Assembly: GCA_017509985.1 (NCBI GenBank)
Contig: JAFWOE010000037.1
Location: 41,221-105,220, forward strand
Direction of reading: 5' to 3'
DNA length: 64,000 nucleotides
Source of the DNA: Lachnospiraceae bacterium
GTDB lineage: Bacteria; Bacillota; Clostridia; Lachnospirales; Lachnospiraceae
The position numbers and the translations under genes were made by a program. The notes beneath the pieces were generated by a model. It searched no databases and was not told where the DNA came from. It saw only the letters and a program-made list of their open reading frames with translations. This document shows positions 24,952 to 34,447 of the stretch, in pieces; the first letter of the stretch is position 1, and each line of letters begins with the position of its first letter.

Positions 24952-25602
24952 ATGAAAGTACTTGTCACCGGAGCATCCGGAGGGATCGGAAAAGCCATAT
25001 GCAGGCTGTTTTCAGAACAGGGTCACCGGGTCATCGGCATGGATCTTCTTCCGTCCGATCTGTGTTCGGAAAACTATGAACACGTGATCCACGATATCCG
25101 CGATACCGACTGGCCGGATCTCGGTGAGATCGAAGTACTGGTTAACTGCGCCGGCGTACAGACACAGACCGCCGAAGATATCGCTGTCAATCTTTCTGCG
25201 ACCATCGAGCTGACAGAACACTATGCAGTTCAGGAAAACATACGGTCTGTAGTCAATGTTTCTTCTGCGTCTGCCCTCACCGGTTCGGAATTCCCGCATT
25301 ACGCTGCATCCAAAGGCGGTCTTACAGCTTATACAAAAAATCTGGCCCTCCGCCTGGCACGGTACGGCGCGACCGTGAACGCGGTCTGCCCCGGCGGCGT
25401 GATCACAGACCTGAACCGACACATTCTCGAAGATGACAGGCTCTATGCGGCAGTTCTCGACGAATCCCTGCTCCACCGCTGGAGCAGCCCTGAAGAGATC
25501 GCGGAGTGGGTCGTTTTCCTGGCCTGCGTGAACCGCTCCATGACCGGCGAAAACCTGCTGATCGATAACGGGGAAGCACTGAAATCGAATTTCATCTGGT
25601 AA
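24952..25602 (+). CDS. Short-chain dehydrogenase/reductase
   Basis: A 216-aa classical SDR with cofactor loop TGASGGIGKA, the NCAG strand, and the catalytic Ser (VNVSSASA) with YAASK. It is slightly short, lacking part of the usual mid-region. It resembles FabG-like 3-oxoacyl reductases or 2,3-dihydroxybenzoate dehydrogenases; the substrate is unknown. AAAAGGGG precedes the ATG. It lies 82 bp before the MBL-fold gene on the same strand. Confidence 0.88.
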   Translation: MKVLVTGASGGIGKAICRLFSEQGHRVIGMDLLPSDLCSENYEHVIHDIRDTDWPDLGEIEVLVNCAGVQTQTAEDIAVNLSATIELTEHYAVQENIRSVVNVSSASALTGSEFPHYAASKGGLTAYTKNLALRLARYGATVNAVCPGGVITDLNRHILEDDRLYAAVLDESLLHRWSSPEEIAEWVVFLACVNRSMTGENLLIDNGEALKSNFIW

Positions 25603-25684
25603 GTATGAACTCTTATCTTCCGCGGAAAATGCGGGAGTTTAAAAAAAGATAAAATCTGAAGGATATAATCAGAAAGGAGCACTT

Positions 25685-26578
25685 ATGGAAGTAATCACCA
25701 CCCGTCACGGCGAAGGCAAACTGGCAACAAAAGTCTTTGTATCATCCGAAGAAGGATTCAATGTAACATCAACGATCGTCATGGGTCAGAAGGAATGCAT
25801 CCTGATCGACACGCAGTGGACCAGGGCCAACGCTCACCGTGTGATCGCCGAGATCCTGGAGACCGGCCTTACACTGAAGGCGATCTTTGCTACGCACGCG
25901 CATCCCGATCATTACTGGGGCATGGGCGAGATCAGCGAAGCATTCCCGGAAGCAAAATGCTACGCTCCCGCTCCGGTTGTAACACTGTACGCCCATCAGT
26001 ATCAGCCCAAGCTCGATGAGTGGACCGATACCATCGGCGAGCAGAACCTCTGCCGCAAACAGTGCGATAAACTCGAAGCGCTTGACAAGGATTATATGGA
26101 ACTGGAAGGCGAACGTCTTGAGATCATCCGCTGCATGGGCGACCTGATGTGGAATACGATCGTATGGATCCCGTCCATCAAGACCGTTGTCTGCAGCGAC
26201 GTCGTCTTCAACGACGCCCACCCGTTCACCTGCGAAGTAAATGAGGAACAGCGCAAGCTCTGGATCAAGGACATCGAGGGCATCTACGCGCTGAAGCCCG
26301 ACGTAGTCATCCCCGGACATATGCGTGAAGGAACGCTTCTGGACGAAAGCGGACTGAAGTTTACGAAGGACTATCTGATCGCAACCGAAGAAGAGCTTGC
26401 CGCGACCACGACTCCGGGCGATTTCTACTACCACATGGCAATGCGTTTCCCGACCGCTTCTCTGAACCTGTATTCCAATGAGATGAATTCGGAAGTATTC
26501 AAGGGCGGACGTGACTGGGCATGGAACGAAGATCCGGATCCCGAATGGCTGAAGTTCCGTACCGCGTGGATCGACTGA
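25685..26578 (+). CDS. MBL-fold metallo-hydrolase
   Basis: A 297-aa metallo-beta-lactamase fold enzyme with the HxHxDH motif (THAHPDHYWG), a later Asp in VVCSDVVFND and the His in IPGHMREG. The active site is intact for two metals. The substrate is unknown; it resembles hydrolases associated with alkyl-sulfatase or lactonase groups only generally. AAGGAGC sits upstream of the ATG and a strong terminator follows. Confidence 0.9.
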   Translation: MEVITTRHGEGKLATKVFVSSEEGFNVTSTIVMGQKECILIDTQWTRANAHRVIAEILETGLTLKAIFATHAHPDHYWGMGEISEAFPEAKCYAPAPVVTLYAHQYQPKLDEWTDTIGEQNLCRKQCDKLEALDKDYMELEGERLEIIRCMGDLMWNTIVWIPSIKTVVCSDVVFNDAHPFTCEVNEEQRKLWIKDIEGIYALKPDVVIPGHMREGTLLDESGLKFTKDYLIATEEELAATTTPGDFYYHMAMRFPTASLNLYSNEMNSEVFKGGRDWAWNEDPDPEWLKFRTAWID

Positions 26579-26596
26579 ACCTGATCAATATATGTT

Positions 26597-26627
26597 AAAA
26601 AAGACGCCGCAGCTGCGGCGTCTTTTT
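26597..26627 (+). terminator. Terminator after the MBL-fold gene
   Basis: A near-perfect palindrome AAAAAGACGCCGCA / TGCGGCGTCTTTTT followed by a T-run. The A-run lets it act for the convergent AMP-ligase gene as well. Confidence 0.93.
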
Positions 26628-26662
26628 CTGTCAGAAAATCTTCCTGTTTTTTGTCAGGGATG

Positions 26663-27721
26663 TCACCTGAGATACTTTTTCACGGACGGGCGGGACTGCA
26701 CCCGTTCCAGGTGTTTCAGAATGCTTCCGCAGGCACAGGGTCCGGGAAGTATACGGCTTCTGTCGCCTGTGCGGTAACGGATAAAAGGCATGGCCTGACG
26801 GTTCAGCGTGGTTACGACCAGTTCCCCGCAGGTTCCGTCCGGTACCAATAATCCGGTATCCGGATCGATCACCTCGTAATACAGATCACTTTCCCAGAGA
26901 TGGTATCCTCCGCCGGTTTTGCAGCCTACCCCGCCGCCCAGTCCGGTCTCGGTCATCCCGTATTCTTCATCGATCCGGCAGTGCCAGAGCCTCTGTATGG
27001 TCTCACAGTCCTGTTCGGAGACAAACGAGCCCGCAAGCAGCACACTTTCCACGATTCCCGCAATTTTCTCTGCCATCCCCGCCTTTTCCGAGTATTCGGC
27101 GATCGCCGCGATCGTGAAGGGCGGGCCTACGATCCGGTTGAAGTTTCCGGAAACGATCTCTTCCGAAACTCTTCCGTAGTCTTCCGGCTTCGGGAATCCG
27201 AAGATCCTGGCTTTGACTTCCATTCTGGAAAGGGCCTCCGTCAACAGAACATTCAGAGAGCCCGGACTGTTTCCGGGGAAAAGAAGAAGCGCCCGGTCGC
27301 CCGGGACCGCAAATTCCAACATACCGTGATGAAAGAAATCGACCGTTCGTTCCTGGTCCGCCGGTGTAAAATAAACGCGCTTCGGCAGGCCTTCCGAACC
27401 GCTGGTCTCCATCAGCGTGACGATCCGTCCGATCTCATCCGCACCCGTGCAGACCATCTCGTAACCACGGCGGCGCAGATCCTCCGGCGTAGTAAAAGGA
27501 AGGTCTGCAAATTCTGCAAAAGTGGTGATCTGCTTATCCGGAAAGCGTTCCCGGTAAAAGCTGCTCTTCTCCCGCGCGTAACACAGGATTCCGTTCAGCA
27601 GCTCCAGCTGACGTTTTTCCAGTATTTCCCTGTTGAACAATTCCGGCCGGATCCTTTCCAGATCATCTCTATTCACCGGCTCCGGCGCCCCCAGGCAGGA
27701 GGCGACCCATGAATCCATCAT
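26663..27721 (-). CDS. Short AMP-dependent CoA-ligase-like protein (DVU_1553-type)
   Basis: A 352-aa adenylate-forming enzyme related to phenylacetate-CoA ligase but about 80 aa shorter. It has the P-loop-like TSGSEGLPKRV motif (about 104-114), the EYGMTETG motif and YRTGDRSRI. The C-terminal lid is reduced, ending VKKYLR. From memory it matches the DVU_1553-family AMP-dependent CoA ligases found beside molybdenum aldehyde oxidoreductases with CCG partners and Cys4 proteins, the setting seen here. It is divergent from AOR2. It could activate the acid made by AOR, or act in cofactor maturation. Start ATG 27721 (or the next codon) has a weak ribosome site. Confidence 0.82.
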   Translation of the reverse strand: MMDSWVASCLGAPEPVNRDDLERIRPELFNREILEKRQLELLNGILCYAREKSSFYRERFPDKQITTFAEFADLPFTTPEDLRRRGYEMVCTGADEIGRIVTLMETSGSEGLPKRVYFTPADQERTVDFFHHGMLEFAVPGDRALLLFPGNSPGSLNVLLTEALSRMEVKARIFGFPKPEDYGRVSEEIVSGNFNRIVGPPFTIAAIAEYSEKAGMAEKIAGIVESVLLAGSFVSEQDCETIQRLWHCRIDEEYGMTETGLGGGVGCKTGGGYHLWESDLYYEVIDPDTGLLVPDGTCGELVVTTLNRQAMPFIRYRTGDRSRILPGPCACGSILKHLERVQSRPSVKKYLR

Positions 27722-27880
27722 TTATCTGCACCTGTTCACAATAAATTGTTTAAATTTACAAAAACGATTACTTTTCGTTTTGACCGCTTTGTAGTATTAT
27801 ATTATCTGGGTATTTATAATTATTGAGTAATATAGCTCGACAGTACCAAAAAAGCAAATGAAAGAATGAGGATGAACTAA

Positions 27881-30724
27881 ATGGGTATGAATGGCTACGA
27901 AAGGATCCACCTTACGATCAACGGCGTTGACCGTCCCGTAATCTGTGATCCGAAGAAAGACAAACTTTCCACCGTTATTCGCCGCATGGGGCTCACCGGA
28001 ACAAAAGTTGGATGCGACCAGGGTATCTGCGGTGCCTGCAGCGTGATCCTGAACGGCGAACTGGTAAGATCCTGTACGAAGAGAATGGACAAGATTCCGG
28101 AGTACAGCGAGATCATTACAATTGAAGGAATCGGAACACCGCAGCATCTCCATCCGATCCAGCAGGCATTTGTCACCTATGGCGGTATTCAGTGCGGATT
28201 CTGTACACCCGGATTCGTTATCTCCAGCTTTGCGCTGCTGAGCAAGAATCCCGACCCGACACGTGAAGAAGTCCGCGACTGGTTCCAGAAGAACCACAAT
28301 GTCTGCCGCTGCACCGGTTACAAACCTATCATCGACGCGGTTATGGCTGCCGCAAAGGTAATGCGCGGCGAAGCCACCATGGAAGACATCACTTATAAAT
28401 TCGAAGAAGAAAAAGATATCTACGGCTCCTATCGCCCGAGGCCTCATGGTATCTCCAAGGTCTGCGGTCTTACCGATTACGGCAATGACCTGGCTCTTAA
28501 GATGCCGGAAAGCATGGTCCATCTGGCAGTCGTTCTGGCAGCCGAGCCTCATGCAAACATCATCAATATAGATACTTCAGAAGCAGAGGCTATGCCCGGT
28601 GTTGTCAAAGTCCTTACTGCTAAAGATGTCAAGGGCAACAATATCGTAGATACACCCCCTGTTATCCCGCGCTGGGAAGGCAGCGGTACGCCTCCGTTCC
28701 CGGTAATCGCCGGCAAGAAGGTCTGCAGAAAGGGTGACGTTGTCGCCGTTGTTGCAGCGGATACTCTGGAGCATGCCCGCGAGGCAGCTAAGGCCGTCAA
28801 GCAGGATCTGGAAGTTCTTCCGACCTATTTCACTTTCCCGGAAGCAGCTATGCCGAACGCGATCCGGATGCACGAAGGCACTGCCAACACCTATATGTGG
28901 GCACCGCTCTATAAGGGCGAAGATACCGCTGATATCTTTGAAGACGCTGCTTATGTTGCAGAAGGCAGCTTCCACTCACAGCGTGAGCCGCATCTGCCGA
29001 TCGAGCCGGATGTATGCCAGGGCTATTACGACACAGAAGGCAACGTTGTCGTACAGTGCAAGACCCAGGCTGTCGGCGAAGGCCGTGAATCCATCGCTCA
29101 GGCCTGCGGCATCCCGATGGAAAAGCTTCGTCTGATCGGCAACCCGGTTGGCGGTTCTTTCGGATATTCCGTAACGGCCAACACCTATGCGATCACCGCT
29201 ACCGCAGTCCAGAATCTGGGCGGTCTGCCTGTAACGCTTTCCTTAAGCTATGAAGAGTTCATGCACATTTCCGGAAAACGTTCCGCTACTTACACCAACG
29301 CAAGGCTTGCCTGCGATGAGAACGGAATGCTTACCGCAGCTGAATTTGATGTAGGCCTTGACCACGGTGTATATGCCGGCATGGCCAGCAAGATCTTCAA
29401 TAACCTGATCTCTGTACCGTTCCACGGATACAACATCCCGAACGTTAAGGGTCTTGCAAGAGGCGGTGTTTCCAACCACGCATTCAACGCGGCATACCGC
29501 GGATTCGGCGCTCCCCAGGTCTATACCTTCTCCGAAGCCCTGATGGATATGCTGGCAGAAAAGACCGGTATCGATCCCTGGCAGTTCCGTTACCAGAACC
29601 TGGCCAAGGAAGGTGATCTGACGATCACCAGCCGTCCTTACAAAGCACACCTTTACAAGGAGCTCCTTGAAAAGATCAAACCGCACTATGATGAGTTCAA
29701 GCAGCTCGCAGAAGCGGGCCGCGCGGAAGGCAAGCACATGGGCGTCGGACTCGGACTCGGCGGATTCCTGTGCACACTCGGTATGTGGGATCAGGCAAAC
29801 GCGGCTTTGGAAGTTATGCCCGATAACAAGATTGCTGTCTACAACACCTGGGAAGATATGGGCCAGGGCGCAGACATCGGATCCCTTACCGTTACCGTCA
29901 AAGCACTCGAAGAGATCGGCATCCCGGCAGACCGCATCCGCTTGGTAATGAACGACTCCCACCGCTGCCCGGACAGCGGCGTTGCCGCAGCCAGCCGCAG
30001 CCACTTCATGAACGGCCTGGCAACGATCGAGACAGCCAAAGAGCTGATCGCTGCCATGAAGAAGGAAGACGGAACCCTCAGGACCTATCAGGAAATGGTA
30101 GACGAAGGGATCCCGACCAAATACACCGGCCATGTAGACATGATGAACAAAGGCATCGAGCCCGGCCAAAACCCGAACACCGGTGAAGGCGACAAGGATA
30201 CCGAATGGATGTACGGTGTAAACTGTGCTTTGGTTGAAGTCGATGTCAACACCGGCAAGACCAAGGTCCTTAAGTTTGCATGCGCATCGGATATCGGCGT
30301 GATCGGCAATAAGCTCTCCGTAGAAGGACAGGCTTACGGCGGCATCTCCCACAGCATCGGTTTTGCGATCAGTGAGGATTATCAGGATATCAACAAGCAT
30401 AAGAATATTATCACTGCAGGTATCCCGCAGGCCAATGATATTCCGGACGATATCCGTCTTGAGTTTGTTGAGACCCCGAGAGACCGCGGACCGTTCGGTT
30501 CCTCCGGCGCTTCCGAGTGCTACCAGTCCTCCGGACATATGGCTGTTATCAACGCTATCAACAACGCTACCGGCTGCAGGATCTATGAGCTTCCGGCTAC
30601 CCCGGACAAAGTAAAAGCAGCATGGGCAGCGAAGCAGAACGGCGAAGAGTTCAAGCCTGCCAAGTACTATCTCGGACCGGACTTCGAAGACATGCTTGAA
30701 GAGATCGCCGGCAAACCGCTTTAA
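27881..30724 (+). CDS. Molybdopterin-dependent aldehyde oxidoreductase-type enzyme, copy 2 (AOR2)
   Basis: A 947-aa single-chain enzyme, same layout as AOR1. [2Fe-2S] motifs are CDQGICGAC, QCGFCTPG and CRCTGY. The Moco loop is NPVGGSFGYS, the substrate-side arginine motif AYRGFGAPQ is intact (about R540), and the catalytic Glu is in GASECYQ (about E879). No FAD domain. It has GAGGATG before ATG 27881. It is followed by a hairpin with a T-run, then by its CCG partner and Cys4 protein, repeating the AOR1 cassette. Of the three copies this is the most canonical by motif. Confidence 0.93.
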   Translation: MGMNGYERIHLTINGVDRPVICDPKKDKLSTVIRRMGLTGTKVGCDQGICGACSVILNGELVRSCTKRMDKIPEYSEIITIEGIGTPQHLHPIQQAFVTYGGIQCGFCTPGFVISSFALLSKNPDPTREEVRDWFQKNHNVCRCTGYKPIIDAVMAAAKVMRGEATMEDITYKFEEEKDIYGSYRPRPHGISKVCGLTDYGNDLALKMPESMVHLAVVLAAEPHANIINIDTSEAEAMPGVVKVLTAKDVKGNNIVDTPPVIPRWEGSGTPPFPVIAGKKVCRKGDVVAVVAADTLEHAREAAKAVKQDLEVLPTYFTFPEAAMPNAIRMHEGTANTYMWAPLYKGEDTADIFEDAAYVAEGSFHSQREPHLPIEPDVCQGYYDTEGNVVVQCKTQAVGEGRESIAQACGIPMEKLRLIGNPVGGSFGYSVTANTYAITATAVQNLGGLPVTLSLSYEEFMHISGKRSATYTNARLACDENGMLTAAEFDVGLDHGVYAGMASKIFNNLISVPFHGYNIPNVKGLARGGVSNHAFNAAYRGFGAPQVYTFSEALMDMLAEKTGIDPWQFRYQNLAKEGDLTITSRPYKAHLYKELLEKIKPHYDEFKQLAEAGRAEGKHMGVGLGLGGFLCTLGMWDQANAALEVMPDNKIAVYNTWEDMGQGADIGSLTVTVKALEEIGIPADRIRLVMNDSHRCPDSGVAAASRSHFMNGLATIETAKELIAAMKKEDGTLRTYQEMVDEGIPTKYTGHVDMMNKGIEPGQNPNTGEGDKDTEWMYGVNCALVEVDVNTGKTKVLKFACASDIGVIGNKLSVEGQAYGGISHSIGFAISEDYQDINKHKNIITAGIPQANDIPDDIRLEFVETPRDRGPFGSSGASECYQSSGHMAVINAINNATGCRIYELPATPDKVKAAWAAKQNGEEFKPAKYYLGPDFEDMLEEIAGKPL

Positions 30725-30787
30725 TCTGCGCCGAACAATTCAGGAACCTGTCCGGATTAATCAGCGCGTCCATTAAGCTAATCTGTT

Positions 30788-30819
30788 CTGTCCCTCCGGA
30801 TCCCGGAGGGACAGTTTTT
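30788..30819 (+). terminator. Terminator-like hairpin between AOR2 and its CCG partner
   Basis: A 12-bp perfect stem CTGTCCCTCCGG / CCGGAGGGACAG with a 3-nt loop and TTTTT. It should give partial termination, lowering the partner protein relative to AOR2. Confidence 0.85.
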
Positions 30820-30836
30820 AATGAAGGAGATCAGAC

Positions 30837-33071
30837 ATGCGCGGCACGATGGAACTGAACGAAGTGAAACCCTATGTGGAAGCCTGCATCCATGACGAAG
30901 CGGCTCCCTGCTCCTGTATCTGTCCTTACGGTCTGAACGTACGGTCGGTCATGAAAAAGCTGTCCAAAGGCAGGCTTTCATCGGCATATAAAGAATATCG
31001 GACAGCGACCGTTTTTCCGACCGTCGCAGCCGCACTCTGCGATCATCCCTGCGAGGGTCTCTGCCAGCGCATAAAGATCGGAGACGAAGCGGTCGATATC
31101 GGCGGCCTGGAAAAAGCGCTCCTTTTGCTCTGCAAACCGCAGCCGGCTGATATTTTCCAGATTCCTCTCAAAGAGACCGCCGTTGCCGTGATCGGCGCCG
31201 GCTGCACTGGCCTGTCACTGGCCCTTCAGATGGCCCAGAAAAAATACCCGGTCACGGTCTTCGAGCGGGATGAGAAACTGGGAGGCAGCCTGCAGGCCCA
31301 TCCGGATTTTGAGATCTTTGAAGAAGATATCCGTTTTCAGCTTTCCCAGGAAAAAATAGACTTCCGGTTCGGCACAAAGATCGCATCTCTTGAAGAACTT
31401 TCGGACTATTCTGCCGTATATATTGCGACCGGCAGGGACGGTGACGATTTCGGGCTGCTGGAAAGCTGGGATAGGAACTTCTTTACCACTTCCGAAAAAG
31501 CCGTCTTTATGGCCGGCGGTTTGTGCGGTCAGTCTGTCACCGAAGGCATCGCCGCCGGATCGCCCGTATCCCGCTATATGGAATGCGTGATCCAAACCGG
31601 GCGCGTGATCCCCGAGGCCGCAAAAAAATGCACCACAGAAGTCGATCTTGTTCCGAAAGGGGCAGAAAGTGCAGCAAAAATCATCCCGGCAGATCCGGAA
31701 GCCGGATATACCAAAGATGAAGTCAAACAGGAAGCGTCCCGATGTTTTTTATGCAACTGTGACAAGTGCATGAAGGGATGCGAACTGATGAATAAATACG
31801 GGAAGCCGCCGCTTCAGGCAGGCAACGAAGTCATTGCGGACCTCGGCGCACACTTCCTTGCCTCGCGAACGATGACGAGGCAGTCTTACTCCTGCAACCA
31901 GTGCGGCTGGTGCGAAAGCATCTGCCCGGAAAAGATCGGCATGGGCGAGGTATTCCACACCTCCCGTACCGAACGCGTCCTCAAGGGCATCCAGCCGGAA
32001 GCTTTTCACGACCACTGGCTCGCGGAACTGGAATTTGTTTCCGGCGAAGCCTTCTATAAATCCCCATTGGGCGGCAGAGAAAAGTACGACTATATTTTCT
32101 TTCCCGGCTGTCAGGCCGGCGCATCCCTGCCGGAACAGGTGATCGCTGCCGGAAACTGGCTGCGTGAAAACTTCGATGCAGGCATCCTTCTCGGCTGCTG
32201 CGGCGCAAGCGCCTGGTGGGCCGGTGAGAAAACACGCTGGGAGAAGAATACCGAACTGCTGAGATCGGTCTGGGAAGAAATGGGAAAACCGGTTTTTGTA
32301 CTCGCCTGTGCGACCTGCTCCGACATGCTGGATCGTTTCCTGCCCGGGGTCGAAACGGTTTCCGTTTACGAACTGATGGCGGAAAAAGGTCTTCAGGGAA
32401 AGGCCCTGCTGGAAAAAGCCGCCCTCTTCGATCCCTGTTCCGCCAGATACAACGAAGCCATGAGAAACGCCGTACGCGGCCTGGGAAGCCATTCCGGATG
32501 CGATGTCGAAGAAACTTCCGAAACCGGTCGCTGCTGCGGCTGGGGCGGACATATGAAGTCCGTGAATCCGCCCCTGTACGATACGATCGTCGGACATCGC
32601 ATGGAACTGAGCGAACTGCCCTACCTCGTCTACTGCTCGAACTGCCGGGATGTATTTCTTGAAAAAGGGAAGCCCTGCCGGCACATCCTGGAATTCCTGT
32701 TTGGTGCAGAGGACCGGCAGTATCATCTTCAGGAGAAAAAGGAAAACCGCCTGGCGGTAAAAGAAACCTTCCAGGAAGCATATGAAGGAAAAAAGGATAA
32801 GAGAATGACGAACGAATGGGACGGACTTGTGATCCGCGTGCCCGGCGAAGTGCGCCTTGAAATGGAAAAACAGCTGATCTCGGATGAAGAACTGAAAGAA
32901 TGCATCTGGTTTTCCGAAAAGGACGGCGACCGCTTCTCCGACGAGGACGGCGCATATCTGGCAAGCATGACAAAAAGGATCGTCACCTACTGGGTGGAAT
33001 ACCGAAAAGACGGTGACGAATTTGAGATTCTCTCCGCATACTGCCACCGCATGAAGATCCTGGGAGTATGA
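30837..33071 (+). CDS. Flavin/NAD(P)-, FeS- and CCG-domain electron-transfer protein (partner of AOR2)
   Basis: A 744-aa paralogue of the AOR1 partner. It has an N-terminal Cys-rich motif (CSCICP, then CDHPCEGLC), a dinucleotide fold with GAGCTG (the usual second part AG is CTG here), the ferredoxin-like CNQCGWCESICP motif, and two CCG domains (LGCCGASAWW, RCCGWGGH with CATC and CSNC). It ends with the same extra domain. AGGAGA lies upstream of ATG 30837. The expected role is electron exchange with AOR2. The weakened GAGPAG motif suggests altered flavin/nucleotide binding compared with copy 1. Confidence 0.87.
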   Translation: MRGTMELNEVKPYVEACIHDEAAPCSCICPYGLNVRSVMKKLSKGRLSSAYKEYRTATVFPTVAAALCDHPCEGLCQRIKIGDEAVDIGGLEKALLLLCKPQPADIFQIPLKETAVAVIGAGCTGLSLALQMAQKKYPVTVFERDEKLGGSLQAHPDFEIFEEDIRFQLSQEKIDFRFGTKIASLEELSDYSAVYIATGRDGDDFGLLESWDRNFFTTSEKAVFMAGGLCGQSVTEGIAAGSPVSRYMECVIQTGRVIPEAAKKCTTEVDLVPKGAESAAKIIPADPEAGYTKDEVKQEASRCFLCNCDKCMKGCELMNKYGKPPLQAGNEVIADLGAHFLASRTMTRQSYSCNQCGWCESICPEKIGMGEVFHTSRTERVLKGIQPEAFHDHWLAELEFVSGEAFYKSPLGGREKYDYIFFPGCQAGASLPEQVIAAGNWLRENFDAGILLGCCGASAWWAGEKTRWEKNTELLRSVWEEMGKPVFVLACATCSDMLDRFLPGVETVSVYELMAEKGLQGKALLEKAALFDPCSARYNEAMRNAVRGLGSHSGCDVEETSETGRCCGWGGHMKSVNPPLYDTIVGHRMELSELPYLVYCSNCRDVFLEKGKPCRHILEFLFGAEDRQYHLQEKKENRLAVKETFQEAYEGKKDKRMTNEWDGLVIRVPGEVRLEMEKQLISDEELKECIWFSEKDGDRFSDEDGAYLASMTKRIVTYWVEYRKDGDEFEILSAYCHRMKILGV

Positions 33072-33146
33072 AACCCGCGGACCGTTCCGATCTGCAAACT
33101 GCAGCCTGTTGTCATAATACGATCATCTTAAAAAGGGAGCTCAAAA

Positions 33147-33344
33147 ATGAACGAGGCAAACCGTGTATGGCGCTGTGACAAATGCAATAAGGAGCTTGAA
33201 ATAAAGAAAGCCTCCTTCGAATACATGGGCCGGACTTTCGATCACGAAGTCCCGGTCTGTCCGGTATGCGGAAAAGTATTCATCTCCGAAGAGCTTGCAA
33301 AAGGCAAAATGGCCGAAGTCGAAACTCTAATGGAGGATAAGTAA
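33147..33344 (+). CDS. Small Cys4 redox/zinc-ribbon protein of the AOR2 cluster
   Basis: A 65-aa protein with C10, C13 and C38, C41 (CPVCG), clearly homologous to the 63-aa protein at 2653-2844, including the shared ending LAxGKMxEVET. AAGGGAGC precedes the ATG. Last gene of the AOR2 cassette. Confidence 0.87.
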   Translation: MNEANRVWRCDKCNKELEIKKASFEYMGRTFDHEVPVCPVCGKVFISEELAKGKMAEVETLMEDK

Positions 33345-33363
33345 AGGAGGCTTCCCGCTTTCA

Positions 33364-34149
33364 TCAATGCTGAAGCGCATAGCCGCCGTCGGCAGTAAAT
33401 ACTGCCCCGGTCACGATATCCGAAATATCTCCCGCGAGATAAGCTGCCAGTGCGCCGATCTCGAAAGCTTCGGCAAAACGGCCGATAGGCACATCCGCAC
33501 AAATCGCTTTATAAACCTCTTCCGGTAAATCTTTGGAGAAATTGGAATTAGTAAAACCCGGTGCGATCGCATTCACGCGGATCCCGTAAGCCGCGGTTTC
33601 CGCGGCCAGACATTTCGTAAAATGATTAAACGCCGATTTGCAGACTGCATATGCCGTCAGGAAAGGTCTGTTGATGATCTCGCCGGCATTCGACGTGATA
33701 TTCACGATATGGCCGCTCTTCTGTTCACACATATACTTTAGCACGTTGTAGCTCATTCTGGCTGCGCCGTGAAGATCGATATTGAAACACTCGAACCAGT
33801 CGGTCAGCTCCTCATCCATTTCCATAAAGGGACCAGCCGTCCCGATTCCGGCATTGTTGACCAGGACATCGATCCTGTCATGATCCTTCATATATGCCTG
33901 CACCGCTTCCCTGCAGCTTGCCGTGCTGCCGATATCGGTTTTATAAAAAGAAAAATCCCCTTTGTACTTTGTGCTGAATTCTTCGACAACTTTTGCAGCA
34001 GAAGCTTCATCCCTGGCAAAAATTGCCACGTTGGCACCCTGATGAGCAAAAGCAGTCGTTATGCCGAGTCCGATCCCTTTCGCCCCTCCGGTGATGATAC
34101 AGTTTTTTCCTTCCAGAGAGTATGCATTTTCCATTGATTTCAGATGCAT
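33364..34149 (-). CDS. Short-chain dehydrogenase/reductase
   Basis: A 261-aa classical SDR with TGGAKGIGLG, NNAGIGTAG, the catalytic Ser in ITSNAG, and YAVCKSA (Tyr-x3-Lys). It resembles gluconate 5-dehydrogenase/FabG-type enzymes; the substrate is unknown. ATG 34149 is preceded by AAGGAGG. It converges on the Cys4 gene. A hairpin dyad GACAGAAG (34198-34205) / CTTCTGTC (34212-34219) lies about 50 bp upstream and could be an operator. Confidence 0.9.
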   Translation of the reverse strand: MHLKSMENAYSLEGKNCIITGGAKGIGLGITTAFAHQGANVAIFARDEASAAKVVEEFSTKYKGDFSFYKTDIGSTASCREAVQAYMKDHDRIDVLVNNAGIGTAGPFMEMDEELTDWFECFNIDLHGAARMSYNVLKYMCEQKSGHIVNITSNAGEIINRPFLTAYAVCKSAFNHFTKCLAAETAAYGIRVNAIAPGFTNSNFSKDLPEEVYKAICADVPIGRFAEAFEIGALAAYLAGDISDIVTGAVFTADGGYALQH

Positions 34150-34364
34150 GATGAAAATCCTCCTTATATAAACCGCTATCCTTTGGTCCGGTCAATTGAC
34201 AGAAGCATTGTCTTCTGTCGACAGGCCGTCATCATCTGCATTACTCTGTATTTTTAATGATTATATCATTCAGCGTTTGAGATAACAATCCGGTTGAACC
34301 TTGTGCAGCATACACTTCAATGATAAGAGGTAAGGATAAACAGGGAGGATCACTGCTCTTTTTG

Positions 34365-34394
34365 TTGCAAACAGACAGATTCTGAGAATATAAT
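34365..34394 (+). promoter_or_regulatory. Promoter of the exported aminotransferase/MoeA-like operon
   Basis: TTGCAA (34365-34370), an 18-bp spacer, TATAAT (34389-34394), 53 bp before the ATG. Confidence 0.65.
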
Positions 34395-34447
34395 ATTTTT
34401 ATAAAATCAAATATAAACAGAGATAAATTATTTATCCGGAGGATCAA

